Below, piece after piece: positions 16,477 through 25,057 of a stretch of 64,000 bases of DNA (its first letter is position 1; every line of letters starts with the position of its first letter). The translations under genes were made by a program, and so were the position numbers. A model generated the notes under the pieces. The model was not told where the DNA came from. It was given only the letters and a program-made list of their open reading frames with translations, and ran no database searches. The stretch is from Flavobacterium subsaxonicum WB 4.1-42 = DSM 21790. GTDB taxonomy: Bacteria; Bacteroidota; Bacteroidia; Flavobacteriales; Flavobacteriaceae. The stretch is from NCBI RefSeq assembly GCF_000422725.1, contig NZ_AUGP01000025.1:62001-126000 (forward strand), read 5' to 3'.

Positions 16477-19161
16477 TTACTCTTTAACCACCTTAATAGT
16501 CTGCTGGCTGTTGCCGGCCTGTACTTTTACAAAGTAAATGCCGCCATTTAGTGCCGAGAAATCTACCATAGCCTGGCTATTGTTTACTGTTTTAGCAAGC
16601 ACCTGCTGGCCTAAAGTGTTGTAAACTTTTACAGTATCTATGGCAGCTTTATGGGTTAGGGTAAACAGGTTTTTTACAGGGTTAGGATAATACGCCAGTC
16701 CTGCTATAGTGTTGCTGTTTGTGCTTAATATTTTAGTAACGGTAATGCCCAAACGCTGGGTGCTTTCTACCCCATCTATGGTTTGAGAGGCATAATATGT
16801 AGCGCCATCTACAAGCAGGGTAAGCGAGTTAAGTGTTGCTGTTTTATCCAGCGGTGTGCCGCCCGTTTCGGTAGCATACCATTTTATGTTCTCGCCTTCC
16901 ACTTCAAGGTCGTCTATGGTTTCGCCTTCTATAAAGGTTTGGGTGGTTTGGCCCTCAGGTGCATCGGGCGCAACTGTAAAACTCATTAGATAAACGGTTG
17001 AACACTCCGTTAAAACGGTTACCGTATGCGTACCGTAGCTAACGTTTGTAAAAACATTAGAGGTTTGATACGGCCCCGAATCTAAAGCATACTGGTATGT
17101 GCCGGGTACAGATGTTACCACTGTAATAGTTTGGCCGCTGGTGCTAAGGCTTACCGTAATTGCATCATTTACAATAAGCTCCTGTTCTCCAATTGCTACA
17201 CAGCTCTCGTTATCAATGCCCGATACATAGGTTGCCCTGATCCAGATACTACCGGTGGTAGTGGTGCTGTAATTAGCAGGAAAATCAATAGCATTAGTTA
17301 ATGATATTGCATCTTCCTCAGTTGGAAAATACAACAGATAGAATTGATACCCAATAGCATTTTGAATTTCGGTAAGGTTAAAACTACCATCGCAAGACGT
17401 TAACGCAGGCAGGTTGCTTACATCCGGCAACGCAGTAACATTTAGCGTTATAGTGGTAACAGCATAGGTAGTGCCATCAACTTCTGTAACCCTTGCATAT
17501 ATGGTTTGAGAATAAGCTACTGTATTGGTAAAAACATCCGGCAAGGCGTTTAAGTTAGCCTCGGCATCCGCTTCGGTTAAAAAGTAGGCTACTGTGTAAT
17601 CTTCCGGCTCAAGCACGTTAAGTACAATTGTATTTTGCGAAGACAGCGTAAAGGTGGCAAAGCCATCAGCGTCAGATTCGCAGGTGTTATAGGTTGCAAA
17701 TCCTATATCCAACAGTTCTATAGCGGTAACGGCAAAACGCTCTGTGCTTTCTATGTTGTCTACGGTTTGAGAGGCGTAGTATACAGTACCATCGGTTAGC
17801 AATGTTTCAATGTTTAACGGTGTACCGCCTGTAGGCGTGGCATACCATTGTATATTCTGGCCTGTTGCGGTTAAATATTCTATTGTGGTGCCATATATAA
17901 ATGTTTGTTCTGCCTGTCCGGTAGGCGCATCCGGAATAACTACAAAATTAGAGGCGTTAATAAATACGGCAGAGTTGCCTATCATATCAAAATGGTTAGC
18001 AATTACAAACTTAATGTGGTAAGTATGGTTAGGTATTACAGATGCCTGGGCAGTTAACGGTACAGTTATGCCATTAAAATTAACCGGTGCTGTATAGCTT
18101 GTGTCGGTTAGATCGCTCTGTAAGCCATAAAATTCATCAAAATATTGGGCATTTGCCGATGGGCAGCCGCTATTGTAAGCGTTATCTCTAATAGTAAATA
18201 CAGATATTGGTGTTGTGGTGCCGGGTATAACAGCAATGTTAACGGCTGGGGTAGCCTCGGTTACATCGGTAAGCAGTATTGCAAAAGTATCGGCATACAT
18301 GCACTGAAAAGCAAGGCCGTATTCTTCTGATGCAAATATATAGTTAAGGCTTATCTGGCTGGAAACCGGTACAAAATCAAATTCAAGCGATGTGGCATTG
18401 GTGTTAACCGTAGAGGTAGCAGGAATGTAAGGCACCAGGTCTGGATCTCCGGCCCATACAGCAGGTGGAGATTGAAAAAATGTATTTGGCCCCGGCGCCG
18501 TTGCAATGGCTCCATTGGCTAATATAATGCCGTTTTGTAATGCAAAAGTAGTACCGTTATAATCAAAAGAACCCAGGCTGGCAACACTGCCAAAATCTAC
18601 CCCCGACGATGATGTTACATTAGATATCGCTACCTGGTTGCTGTTTAAAAGCACATCTGTAACCAACTGGGTTGGTGTATAAGCAGTAGATGATGTTGTA
18701 ATTGCAGTTTGTGGGGTTGCAATGCATATAGTAAACGGCGCAAATAGCGTGTAAGCATTCGCGGTGCTATAAACCCTTACATAATACACCTGCCCAACGG
18801 TAAGGTTGTTTATAACGTTGTTAAAGGTGTTTCCGCAATAAATGGATGCAGAGCTGCACGATGCTTCGTATACGGCGAACGCATAAGGGTTGGCGGCGGT
18901 AGTATTGGTTAGGGCAAGCTTAATAAAGGCGCGCTCGTTAGTAGCGGTAAAGCTGTACCAGATATCGTCGTCGGCAAAACCGGTACAGGTAAGGGCTCCG
19001 GCCGATGCTGTTGCTCCCTGTGTTGTGTTTGTAGTAGTAGTTGTGCAGTTGGCATCGGGGCTAACTGTAAGTACAGTTGCCGTTGCGCATTCATCATTAG
19101 CTACCTGTGCAAAAGTTAACAGCGGCACAAGAGCCAGTAAGGCAAGTAAAGTTTTTTTCAT
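16477..19161 (-). CDS. T9SS-secreted protein with choice-of-anchor L domain
   Basis: 894 residues from the ATG at 19161 (MKKTLLALLALVPLLTFAQ), six codons inside the longest open frame, where the signal peptide begins. After an N-terminal beta domain (about 20-150) comes a choice-of-anchor L domain at about 160-410, recognised by TPTQLVTDVLL, LEFDFVPVSSQISLNYIFAS-EEY and FRI-like repeats with VFTIRDNAYNSGCPSANAQY. Ig-like blocks follow (QTFIYGTTIEYLTATGQNIQ; FIEGETIDDLEVEGENIKWY), then a type A sorting domain (YYPNPVKNLFTLTH ... TIKVVKE). It heads the group of four tandem secreted genes and shares their Ig and sorting modules. Probable large surface or adhesin-like protein; ligand unknown. Confidence 0.9.
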   Translation of the reverse strand: MKKTLLALLALVPLLTFAQVANDECATATVLTVSPDANCTTTTTNTTQGATASAGALTCTGFADDDIWYSFTATNERAFIKLALTNTTAANPYAFAVYEASCSSASIYCGNTFNNVINNLTVGQVYYVRVYSTANAYTLFAPFTICIATPQTAITTSSTAYTPTQLVTDVLLNSNQVAISNVTSSSGVDFGSVASLGSFDYNGTTFALQNGIILANGAIATAPGPNTFFQSPPAVWAGDPDLVPYIPATSTVNTNATSLEFDFVPVSSQISLNYIFASEEYGLAFQCMYADTFAILLTDVTEATPAVNIAVIPGTTTPISVFTIRDNAYNSGCPSANAQYFDEFYGLQSDLTDTSYTAPVNFNGITVPLTAQASVIPNHTYHIKFVIANHFDMIGNSAVFINASNFVVIPDAPTGQAEQTFIYGTTIEYLTATGQNIQWYATPTGGTPLNIETLLTDGTVYYASQTVDNIESTERFAVTAIELLDIGFATYNTCESDADGFATFTLSSQNTIVLNVLEPEDYTVAYFLTEADAEANLNALPDVFTNTVAYSQTIYARVTEVDGTTYAVTTITLNVTALPDVSNLPALTSCDGSFNLTEIQNAIGYQFYLLYFPTEEDAISLTNAIDFPANYSTTTTGSIWIRATYVSGIDNESCVAIGEQELIVNDAITVSLSTSGQTITVVTSVPGTYQYALDSGPYQTSNVFTNVSYGTHTVTVLTECSTVYLMSFTVAPDAPEGQTTQTFIEGETIDDLEVEGENIKWYATETGGTPLDKTATLNSLTLLVDGATYYASQTIDGVESTQRLGITVTKILSTNSNTIAGLAYYPNPVKNLFTLTHKAAIDTVKVYNTLGQQVLAKTVNNSQAMVDFSALNGGIYFVKVQAGNSQQTIKVVKE

Positions 19162-19225
19162 AATAAGGTTGGTTGACACGCCTAAATTATAAAAAAAACT
19201 ACTTGATATTTAAATAGTTGGGTAA

Positions 19226-19663
19226 TTATCTTAAATAAAAGCAAAGATTGCCATAATCTATAATTGCTTTACCTTTTAAAAGTATATCGGCACCAATAAT
19301 GCCATGTACCGGCTTGGCTTTGTACTGCTCCAATGCCAGGTTAACATGCGACATATCAAAAATAACCAACGCCAGCTTTTTGGTGCTCCAGCGGCCCAGT
19401 TTTAGGTTGTTTTTGACCGATGTTTGTGTTAGCATGCCAATGCCTCCGGCACCTGCTGCTTTGGTGTCAGAGTCATCTGCCTTAAGCTCAAAATGCGTTA
19501 TGGCCTCAAAGCCCACGCAGCTGTTAGAAGCGCCGGTGTCTAATATAAAATTGCCTTCTACACCGTTAATTTTAGCCTTAACTAAAAGGTGCTGGGTTTT
19601 AGATACTTTAAATTTTATGCGTTTGTAGCCTTTGTCTTTTAAATGGCTGTACAGGTCTTTCAT
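19226..19663 (-). CDS. Retropepsin-like aspartic protease (clan AA)
   Basis: 145 residues, one retropepsin-like domain. The catalytic motif FILDTGASNSCV (residues about 39-50) and the second signature GIIGADILLKGKAIIDYG near the C-terminus are both present, so the fold is complete for a homodimeric protease. No signal peptide is seen, so it is probably cytoplasmic. Similar one-domain proteins are common in Bacteroidota; substrates are unknown. Divergent from tatD, with its own promoter. Confidence 0.85.
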   Translation of the reverse strand: MKDLYSHLKDKGYKRIKFKVSKTQHLLVKAKINGVEGNFILDTGASNSCVGFEAITHFELKADDSDTKAAGAGGIGMLTQTSVKNNLKLGRWSTKKLALVIFDMSHVNLALEQYKAKPVHGIIGADILLKGKAIIDYGNLCFYLR

Positions 19664-19686
19664 TAGGTTAATGGTGTTGCTGGTCT

Positions 19687-19720
19687 CAAAAATAATTTAA
19701 ATTTATGTATGCACGTCAAA
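19687..19720 (-). promoter_or_regulatory. Promoter of the retropepsin-like gene
   Basis: On the minus strand TTTG (19717-19720), 22-nt spacer, TATTTTTG (19687-19694), 23 nt before the ATG. Full consensus match. Confidence 0.6.
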
Positions 19721-19761
19721 AGCCGCGCCAAGTTTGTAATTTTGCGCCATAGCATGACAAT

Positions 19762-20529
19762 ATGATACTTACCGATACCCACACCCATTTATACAGCGAA
19801 GAATTTAGTGCCGACAGGGATGCCATGATGCAGCGCGCTTTTGATGCCGGTGTTACCCGCCTTTTTGTACCGTCTATAGATTCTGAATATACGCAGCAGA
19901 TGTACGACCTAGAAGCCCAATACCCCGACAATGTTTTTTTAATGATGGGCCTGCACCCCACCTACGTTAAAGAAAATTACCTCGAAGAGCTTGCCCATGT
20001 AGAAGCGCAACTTGCAAAGCATAAGTTTTATGCTGTGGGAGAAATTGGGGTAGACCTCTATTGGGATAAAACCCGCCTTGCCGAACAACAACAGGCCTTT
20101 AAGCACCAGATACAACTGGCTAAAAAATACAGGCTGCCCATAAACATACACTGCCGCGATGCCTTTAACGAAACCTTTGAGGTGCTGGAAGATGAAAAGG
20201 GTACCGACTTATTCGGTATCTTCCATTGCTTTACCGGCGATTTTGAGCAGGCCCAAAAAGCCCTCTCTTATAACATGAAGCTGGGTATTGGCGGCGTGGC
20301 TACTTTTAAAAACGGTAAAATAAACCAGTTTTTAAACCAGATACCTTTAGAACATATTGTGTTAGAAACAGATGCGCCCTACCTATCGCCTGTGCCGCAC
20401 AGGGGCAAACGTAACGAGAGCGCCTATATACCACTGGTTGCGCAAAAATTATCTGAGATATACGGCCTGCCAATAGAACAAATTGCAGCCATTACTACAC
20501 AAAATTCTAAAGATATATATGGGATTTAA
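19762..20529 (+). CDS. TatD-family metal-dependent hydrolase (DNase-like)
   Basis: 255 residues, the usual TatD length, TIM-barrel amidohydrolase fold. Metal ligands are visible in order: TDTHTHLY at the N-terminus, the Glu in VGEIGVDLYW, NIHCRDAFNE, FHCFTGD, and the Asp in ETDAPYLSPVPHRGKRNE. Members act as 3'-5' exonucleases or in DNA repair in other bacteria; here the role is inferred from the family only. A -7 element TAATTTTG at 19737-19744 lies just upstream. The acyltransferase gene follows in the same direction after 68 nt. Confidence 0.93.
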   Translation: MILTDTHTHLYSEEFSADRDAMMQRAFDAGVTRLFVPSIDSEYTQQMYDLEAQYPDNVFLMMGLHPTYVKENYLEELAHVEAQLAKHKFYAVGEIGVDLYWDKTRLAEQQQAFKHQIQLAKKYRLPINIHCRDAFNETFEVLEDEKGTDLFGIFHCFTGDFEQAQKALSYNMKLGIGGVATFKNGKINQFLNQIPLEHIVLETDAPYLSPVPHRGKRNESAYIPLVAQKLSEIYGLPIEQIAAITTQNSKDIYGI

Positions 20530-20597
20530 CACAGAATTCGGGTTAAATTCAATAATTTTTTGTTCATTTGCTGATAGTTTAATCCCTAATTAAGTAC

Positions 20598-21731
20598 ATG
20601 TCGAAATTTGATCATATCAGGCCCTTTTATGACAGCGAAGTAAATGAGGCCCTACGTAGTGTAGTACACCACCCTATGATGAAAGCGCTCATGAGCTTTA
20701 CCTTTCCGGACGTTGAAGATGAGGTTTGGGCAGAACAGCTCAAAAAAACGCATTCTAAGCGCGATTTTCAGGCCAACTTTATATACAGTGCTGTACAAAA
20801 AGTACTCGAAAAAAGTTCTGAAGGTTTAACTACATCAGGCTTCGAGAAGCTGGATAACCACACGCCTTACCTTTATATCTCTAACCATAGAGATATTATA
20901 TTAGATACATCATTGCTTAATGTTTGTTTGCTGGATCATGGCCTTATCATGACGGCATCGGCCATTGGCGATAACCTTGTGCAAAAAACATTTTTGCGTG
21001 TACTCTCCAGGCTTAACCGCAATTTTGTGGTGCAAAGGGGCTTGTCTCCGCGAGAGCTGCTGCAAAGCTCTAAGTTAATGTCTGAATATATGTGCCAACT
21101 GCTAACGCGCGAAAACCGATCAGTCTGGATAGCGCAGCGCGAAGGCCGTACAAAAGATGGTAACGATGCTACACAGCAGGGCGTGCTTAAAATGCTTGGC
21201 ATGGCATCTGACGAGAAAAACATTATGGATTTCTTTAAGAAGCTAAAAATAGTACCGGTATCTATTTCGTATGAATACGATCCTACCGATGCCCTTAAAA
21301 TGCCGCAGCTATTAGCACAGTCTAAAGATGAGGTATACGTTAAAGAAAAGAACGAAGATTTTACTACGCTGCTTAGCGGTATAATGGGCCAAAAAAAGCG
21401 CATTCACCTGCATGTAGGCGATGTGCTGGATACCGAGCTTGATGCTATTACTGCCACCCAGGAAAACGCCAACAAGCAAATACAGGCCCTGGCACAGGTA
21501 ATAGACGATTCTATTTTAAGTACCTACAAACTTTGGCCTACCAATTATATTGCTTACGACCTTTTAAATAACACCAGCCGCTTTGCCGACAGGTATACCG
21601 AGAAAGAAAAACAGGTGTTTTTAAGGCGTTTAGAAATGCGTATCGACATAGAAAATCCGGTTTTAAAAGAAGGTTTCCTGGCCATGTATGCTAACCCCGT
21701 GGTTAACAAAATGAAATACCAGGATGCCTAA
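20598..21731 (+). CDS. PlsC-like acyltransferase (glycerolipid)
   Basis: 377 residues, soluble or peripheral. The acyltransferase core shows TPYLYISNHRDIILDTSLLN at about residues 95-115 (His with the Asp of the HxxxxD-type motif) and IAQREGRTKDGNDATQQGVL (about 178-197), the glycerophosphate-binding block. This pattern is typical of the Bacteroidota form of 1-acyl-glycerol-3-phosphate-type acyltransferases; the exact acceptor is not certain. Its stop overlaps the start of the asparaginase gene by 8 nt, so the two are co-translated. Confidence 0.85.
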   Translation: MSKFDHIRPFYDSEVNEALRSVVHHPMMKALMSFTFPDVEDEVWAEQLKKTHSKRDFQANFIYSAVQKVLEKSSEGLTTSGFEKLDNHTPYLYISNHRDIILDTSLLNVCLLDHGLIMTASAIGDNLVQKTFLRVLSRLNRNFVVQRGLSPRELLQSSKLMSEYMCQLLTRENRSVWIAQREGRTKDGNDATQQGVLKMLGMASDEKNIMDFFKKLKIVPVSISYEYDPTDALKMPQLLAQSKDEVYVKEKNEDFTTLLSGIMGQKKRIHLHVGDVLDTELDAITATQENANKQIQALAQVIDDSILSTYKLWPTNYIAYDLLNNTSRFADRYTEKEKQVFLRRLEMRIDIENPVLKEGFLAMYANPVVNKMKYQDA

Positions 21732-22752
21732 GCCCAATATCTTACTGATATATACCGGCGGTACCATTGGTATGGTTAAAAACTTTGAGACAGGCGCGCT
21801 TAAAGTGTTTAACTTTAAAAAATTACTGCAAAACATACCAGAACTTAAACAGCTGGATTGCGATATACAAACGGTGTCTTTTGAGAGCCCTATAGATTCG
21901 TCTAACATGGACCCGTCTAAATGGGTTATGATAGCCAATCTTGTAAAAGACAACTATAACAGTTATGATGGTTTTGTAATACTGCATGGGTCTGATACCA
22001 TGTCGTATTCGGCATCGGCGTTAAGCTTTATGCTCGAAAACCTTAATAAGCCTGTAGTGTTTACCGGGTCGCAATTGCCAATAGGCGATTTGCGTACCGA
22101 TGCCAAAGAAAACCTTATTACTGCCATACAGGTAGCGTCGTTACACCACGATGGGCAGCCTATAATCCGCGAGGTGTGCCTGTATTTTGAATACAAGCTG
22201 TACCGCGGCAACCGCACCACCAAAATTAGTGCCGAGCATTTTAATGCCTTTACATCGCCTAACTACCCGGCCCTGGCCGAATCCGGCGTTCATCTAAAGG
22301 TAAATAAAGAGTACCTTAATCATGCAAATGATGGCAAGCAATTAAGCGTAGGCCTGGAGTTTGAAGATAATGTGGCCATTGTAAAAATGTTTCCCGGCCT
22401 TAACGTAAAAGTTATGCAGGCCATTGTAAATATACCCAACCTAAAAGGTATTGTACTGGAAACGTACGGTGCGGGCAACGCCCCGTCTGAAGACTGGTTT
22501 ATAGGTATACTGCAACGCGCTATTGAGAGCGGACTGCATGTTGTTAACGTAACGCAATGCTCTGGCGGACGCGTAAACATGGGCCATTACGAAACCAGCA
22601 CCCTGCTGAAAGAAATAGGCGTTATAAGCGGCGCCGACATTACTACCGAAGCCGCCATTACCAAAATGATGTACCTGTTGGGTCGGCACCCGGAACATGC
22701 CAAATTTAAAGACCTGTTTGAGACATCGCTGCGCGGCGAATTGTCGGAATAA
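21724..22752 (+). CDS. ansA: Type I (cytoplasmic) L-asparaginase
   Basis: 342 residues without a signal peptide, matching the cytoplasmic type I enzyme that hydrolyses asparagine to aspartate and ammonia. The first active-site motif IYTGGTIGM contains nucleophile Thr14; the second, LHGSDTMSY, carries the Ser-Asp form of the usual Thr-Asp pair. NITQCSGGRVNMG-like sequence appears near residue 280. Overlaps the acyltransferase gene by 8 nt. A tRNA-Ser gene follows 47 nt later with its own promoter element. Confidence 0.93.
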   Translation: MPKPNILLIYTGGTIGMVKNFETGALKVFNFKKLLQNIPELKQLDCDIQTVSFESPIDSSNMDPSKWVMIANLVKDNYNSYDGFVILHGSDTMSYSASALSFMLENLNKPVVFTGSQLPIGDLRTDAKENLITAIQVASLHHDGQPIIREVCLYFEYKLYRGNRTTKISAEHFNAFTSPNYPALAESGVHLKVNKEYLNHANDGKQLSVGLEFEDNVAIVKMFPGLNVKVMQAIVNIPNLKGIVLETYGAGNAPSEDWFIGILQRAIESGLHVVNVTQCSGGRVNMGHYETSTLLKEIGVISGADITTEAAITKMMYLLGRHPEHAKFKDLFETSLRGELSE

Positions 22753-22776
22753 TTTTAAATATCCATTTTTTAATTC

Positions 22777-22784
22777 TACTTTTG
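22777..22784 (+). promoter_or_regulatory. -7 element of the tRNA-Ser gene
   Basis: TACTTTTG, 15 nt before the mature tRNA 5' end; identical to the -7 box of sucA. No clear -33 box at the expected distance. Confidence 0.5.
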
Positions 22785-22799
22785 CAGCCGCATAAACTT

Positions 22800-22887
22800 A
22801 GAGAGGTGGCCGAGTGGTCGAAGGCGCACGCCTGGAAAGTGTGTATACTCCACAAGGGTATCGAGGGTTCGAATCCCTTCCTCTCTG
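22800..22887 (+). tRNA. tRNA-Ser (anticodon GGA)
   Basis: 88 nt with a long variable arm, as expected for tRNA-Ser. The acceptor stem AGAGAGG pairs with CCTCTCT (22880-22886), discriminator G. The anticodon loop CTGGAAA gives GGA (reads UCC/UCU). The T arm is GAGGG-TTCGAAT-CCCTT. CCA is not encoded. The downstream flank (22891-22905) recurs at 28143, so this tRNA may have served as an integration site. Confidence 0.95.
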
Positions 22888-22900
22888 CAAAAAGAAATTG

Positions 22901-22926
22901 ATGCTCCTGTAAGGGAGCATTTTTTG
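22901..22926 (+). terminator. Terminator of tRNA-Ser
   Basis: ATGCTCC-TGTAAG-GGAGCAT hairpin followed by a T-run. Confidence 0.85.
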
Positions 22927-23230
22927 TTACAACGTAAATTTAAAGTACAGGGGTAACTTATATGCGCTGCAGATTTTGAGAAGAAATTTAGCACAACTAT
23001 GCTTGCAATAATCAGCACAATCAATACCAATAACAGCATGGAGATCAAGAGGCTGTTTAAAAATTACCCCCTAATACTCCAACCGTAAGTACAATATCCA
23101 ATCCTACTCTATTGCTCAACGGTAGAAAGGTTCTACCTCGTAACGGAATGATTGGGAAGGTGCAGAATTTATGACTTTAGATCCTGTAAATGTAAGATTG
23201 ATTAATTGGCAATCATTAAGATAATATATT
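22927..23230. pseudogene. Non-coding relic zone ending in a toxin-tip-like fragment
   Basis: About 300 nt with no intact gene. The last part (23147-23224) is an open stretch of 25 codons, NDWEGAEFMTLDPVN...NWQSLR then stop, closed upstream by a TAA in frame and ending only 6 nt before the next gene. The arrangement (end of a frame, then at once a small gene) repeats elsewhere in this region and looks like the worn-out end of an Rhs-type toxin in front of its immunity gene. This reading is inference. Confidence 0.35.
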
Positions 23231-23565
23231 ATGACGAAAGAAAGGTATTTTATTTCAGTCGGTGAGCCGTGGGATTTTATAAGTCCAGACGGGCAAAATA
23301 TCGTTAGGGGAAATATAATAAGCGTAAAAAGTAACCAATTATTAGTTTTTAAACTAATAACTATTTGAATTTTGATAGCATTGAAAGTGATATTTTAATC
23401 TTAACCCCAAGGCATAAGGGCAATGATTTTTTAGATTTACCCGACAAGATTGTTGTTGTAAATGGTAGTCTTTTATTTAAAAAGTATGATAAATCGTTGA
23501 CCGAAAAAGAATTACAAGAAAATGCCCGATTTGTAATAATAGGAAGCATTAGAAGGGAAAAGTAA
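23231..23565 (+). pseudogene. Frameshifted candidate immunity gene, paralogue of the gene at 30868
   Basis: Starts MTKERYFISVGEPWDFISPD and runs to a stop after LLVFKLITI; the rest continues in another frame as TNNYLNFDSIESDILILTPR to the stop at 23565. Placed together, the two halves align along their full length with the intact 122-residue protein encoded at 30868-31236 (EPWDF.SPDG.NI.RG, SDILIL.PR, LLF/LGNYD..., KFVLIGS). A single missing base near 23351-23354 (TTTTTAAAC) explains the break. Small acidic soluble protein; immunity role inferred from the Rhs context. A slippery-site readthrough was considered but the A-site pairing does not support it. Confidence 0.7.
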
Positions 23566-23674
23566 AACCCCAGACTTTCCGGGGGCATTATGAAAGTGCT
23601 TTTGGTATTTAATTCCAATTACCTGTTGGTGCAGACATATTAATTAAAAGGGGATTATTGCACCATTTTAAGCT

Positions 23675-23920
23675 ATGACGATACAAGAATTATATATCAA
23701 GTTAAAAGAGTTAAGAGTACCTGAGGACAGGTATTATTTACATGGTCTTTATGGTTCCACCAATGACGATGATAAGCTTTCTCTTACTATCAGAAAAGGT
23801 ACTTATTCGGTTGAGTATGAAGTTTATTTTAAGGAAAGGGGTGAAAAGCATTCAATAAGAATATTTACCAATGAAGATGACGCTTGTCAGTATTTTTATA
23901 AACGCCTTAAGGAAAAATAA
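23675..23920 (+). CDS. Small protein, candidate orphan immunity protein
   Basis: 81 residues, soluble, highly charged: MTIQELYIKLKELRVPEDRY, then LHGLYGSTNDDDKLSLTIRK and YEVYFKERGEKHSIR. It has the look of a one-domain immunity protein of polymorphic toxin systems (short, acidic/basic mosaic, standing alone between Rhs fragments), but I cannot name the family. A 9-bp hairpin follows 34 nt after the stop. Expected role, if any: binding and neutralising a toxin tip that is no longer encoded next to it. Confidence 0.65.
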   Translation: MTIQELYIKLKELRVPEDRYYLHGLYGSTNDDDKLSLTIRKGTYSVEYEVYFKERGEKHSIRIFTNEDDACQYFYKRLKEK

Positions 23921-23954
23921 GGAGATAGAGGATAGATACTCACGGTAATAAATC

Positions 23955-23978
23955 AAAGCCACCTTAATCGGTGGCTTT
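23955..23978 (+). terminator. Hairpin, probable terminator
   Basis: AAAGCCACC-TTAATC-GGTGGCTTT, perfect 9-bp stem; only a short T tail follows. Confidence 0.6.
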
Positions 23979-24256
23979 GTCGTTCTATCTAAAAACCTGT
24001 TTAGTTTTAAAATTTTGGATGTAGGTATCAATGACCTTAAACAGAACGCTTTTAGTATCGGCATTCATTTTTTGTATATCGTTGATACGTTCCCCCAGCT
24101 AGCGCGAGCCTCTTGGCTCGTGCACAAAACGAGTGGTAATATGCTATATTACAAATTACAGATCCTGGTGCGGCTATAACATTTTTACTTTCGTAGCAAT
24201 GGGAAGATAAACTGAACGCCAAACAAATATTATCTTTGTAAGATTAACGCTTACGG
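23979..24256. other. Relic zone with a hairpin repeat
   Basis: No gene. The stretch holds a hairpin GCGCGAGCC-TCTT-GGCTCGTGC at 24102-24123 that belongs to a dispersed family with a second copy near 58308-58343. The remainder is AT-rich without recognisable coding signal up to where Rhs homology begins at 24257. Confidence 0.5.
24102..24123 (+). repeat. Dispersed hairpin repeat, copy 1
   Basis: Perfect 9-bp stem around TCTT. With its flanks (CCCCAGCT before, ACAAAA after) it aligns with 58308-58343 in the same orientation with scattered changes. Confidence 0.5.
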
Positions 24257-25024
24257 AAATTAAGTATCTTTATAAGTGTGGATCCGATGGCGGAGAAATA
24301 TCCGGGGGTTAGTGCTTATGCTTATTGTTTAAATAATCCAATTAATTAAATTGATCCTGATGGAAGAGACTTAGTTAATGGTGAAACAGCAAAAAGGGAA
24401 AAATTGGAAGCATTAAATAATGGTCAGAAAGCAAATATTGATGCAAAATATCAGTGTCAGCTTGACAAGAAAAGAAAAGATTTTGCTACTCGAGCTGAAT
24501 TTAAAGACTATAAAACCTCTGTAAAAAATTATAAAAAATCAACTGAAAAATTGGCAGATAGTAGGGTAAAAGAGCAACAAATATTTGATGCAATTAATAA
24601 CTTCGCGGCTACCGATGAAAATAACTATAACTTGGTTAATAATTTGGAATTTAAAGATAGCAAAGGAGACACACAGTGCGTTGATGTTGTAATTAATGCA
24701 GGCGTTGCTAGTGGATCAGGAGGGGGTGCTACTGCTGCCAAATGGACACAAAATGCGGACGGAACTTATCAAGGTATGTCTTCAATAATGACCACTTTAG
24801 ATTTTAGAATTGTTGATCCTATTAGTAATGTACTGGCACATGAAATGGGACATGCATATGGCATGACGATTAATCCTATCGATAAATTTAAGTTTTATAC
24901 ATCAGGAAAAGTTACTCAACACGACTGTCAATTACCTGAAAATAGACATCATTTCCGTTCTGAATCAGCGATGAATTTTCAAGAGAGTTACGATTCTAAT
25001 AAAAGAAGGAAACCAGGTAAATAG
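24257..25024 (+). pseudogene. Rhs C-terminal fragment with zincin-like (HEMGH) toxin tip, nonsense codon inside
   Basis: Homology to the Rhs core starts abruptly at 24257: LSIFISVDPMAEKYPGVSAY, then AYCLNNPIN, an in-frame TAA at 24347-24349 where YIDPDG is expected, and DPDGRD right after it. Everything upstream of the core end is gone. Downstream, about 220 residues form the polymorphic tip: a Lys-rich helical stretch, a small Gly-rich segment (GVASGSGGGATAA) and VLAHEMGHAYGM, a zinc-metallopeptidase HExxH motif (H146, E147, H150 counted from a TTG at 24404). A 206-residue frame from 24404 is still open, so the tip may be expressible by itself. A secreted small gene follows after 33 nt. Confidence 0.75.
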
Positions 25025-25057
25025 TTTTATATGACAAGTTATCTAATAATAAAATAA

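Noticed and set aside
22776..23048. 90-residue open frame on the minus strand across tRNA-Ser
   Set aside because: It runs antisense through the tRNA; the EEGIRTLD stretch is just the translated tRNA sequence.
23340..23360. Programmed -1 frameshift at TTTTTAAAC in the gene at 23231
   Set aside because: The P-site pairing would hold, but the A-site codon AAA re-pairs to TAA after slippage, so it is not a proper slippery heptamer. A single-base deletion is simpler.
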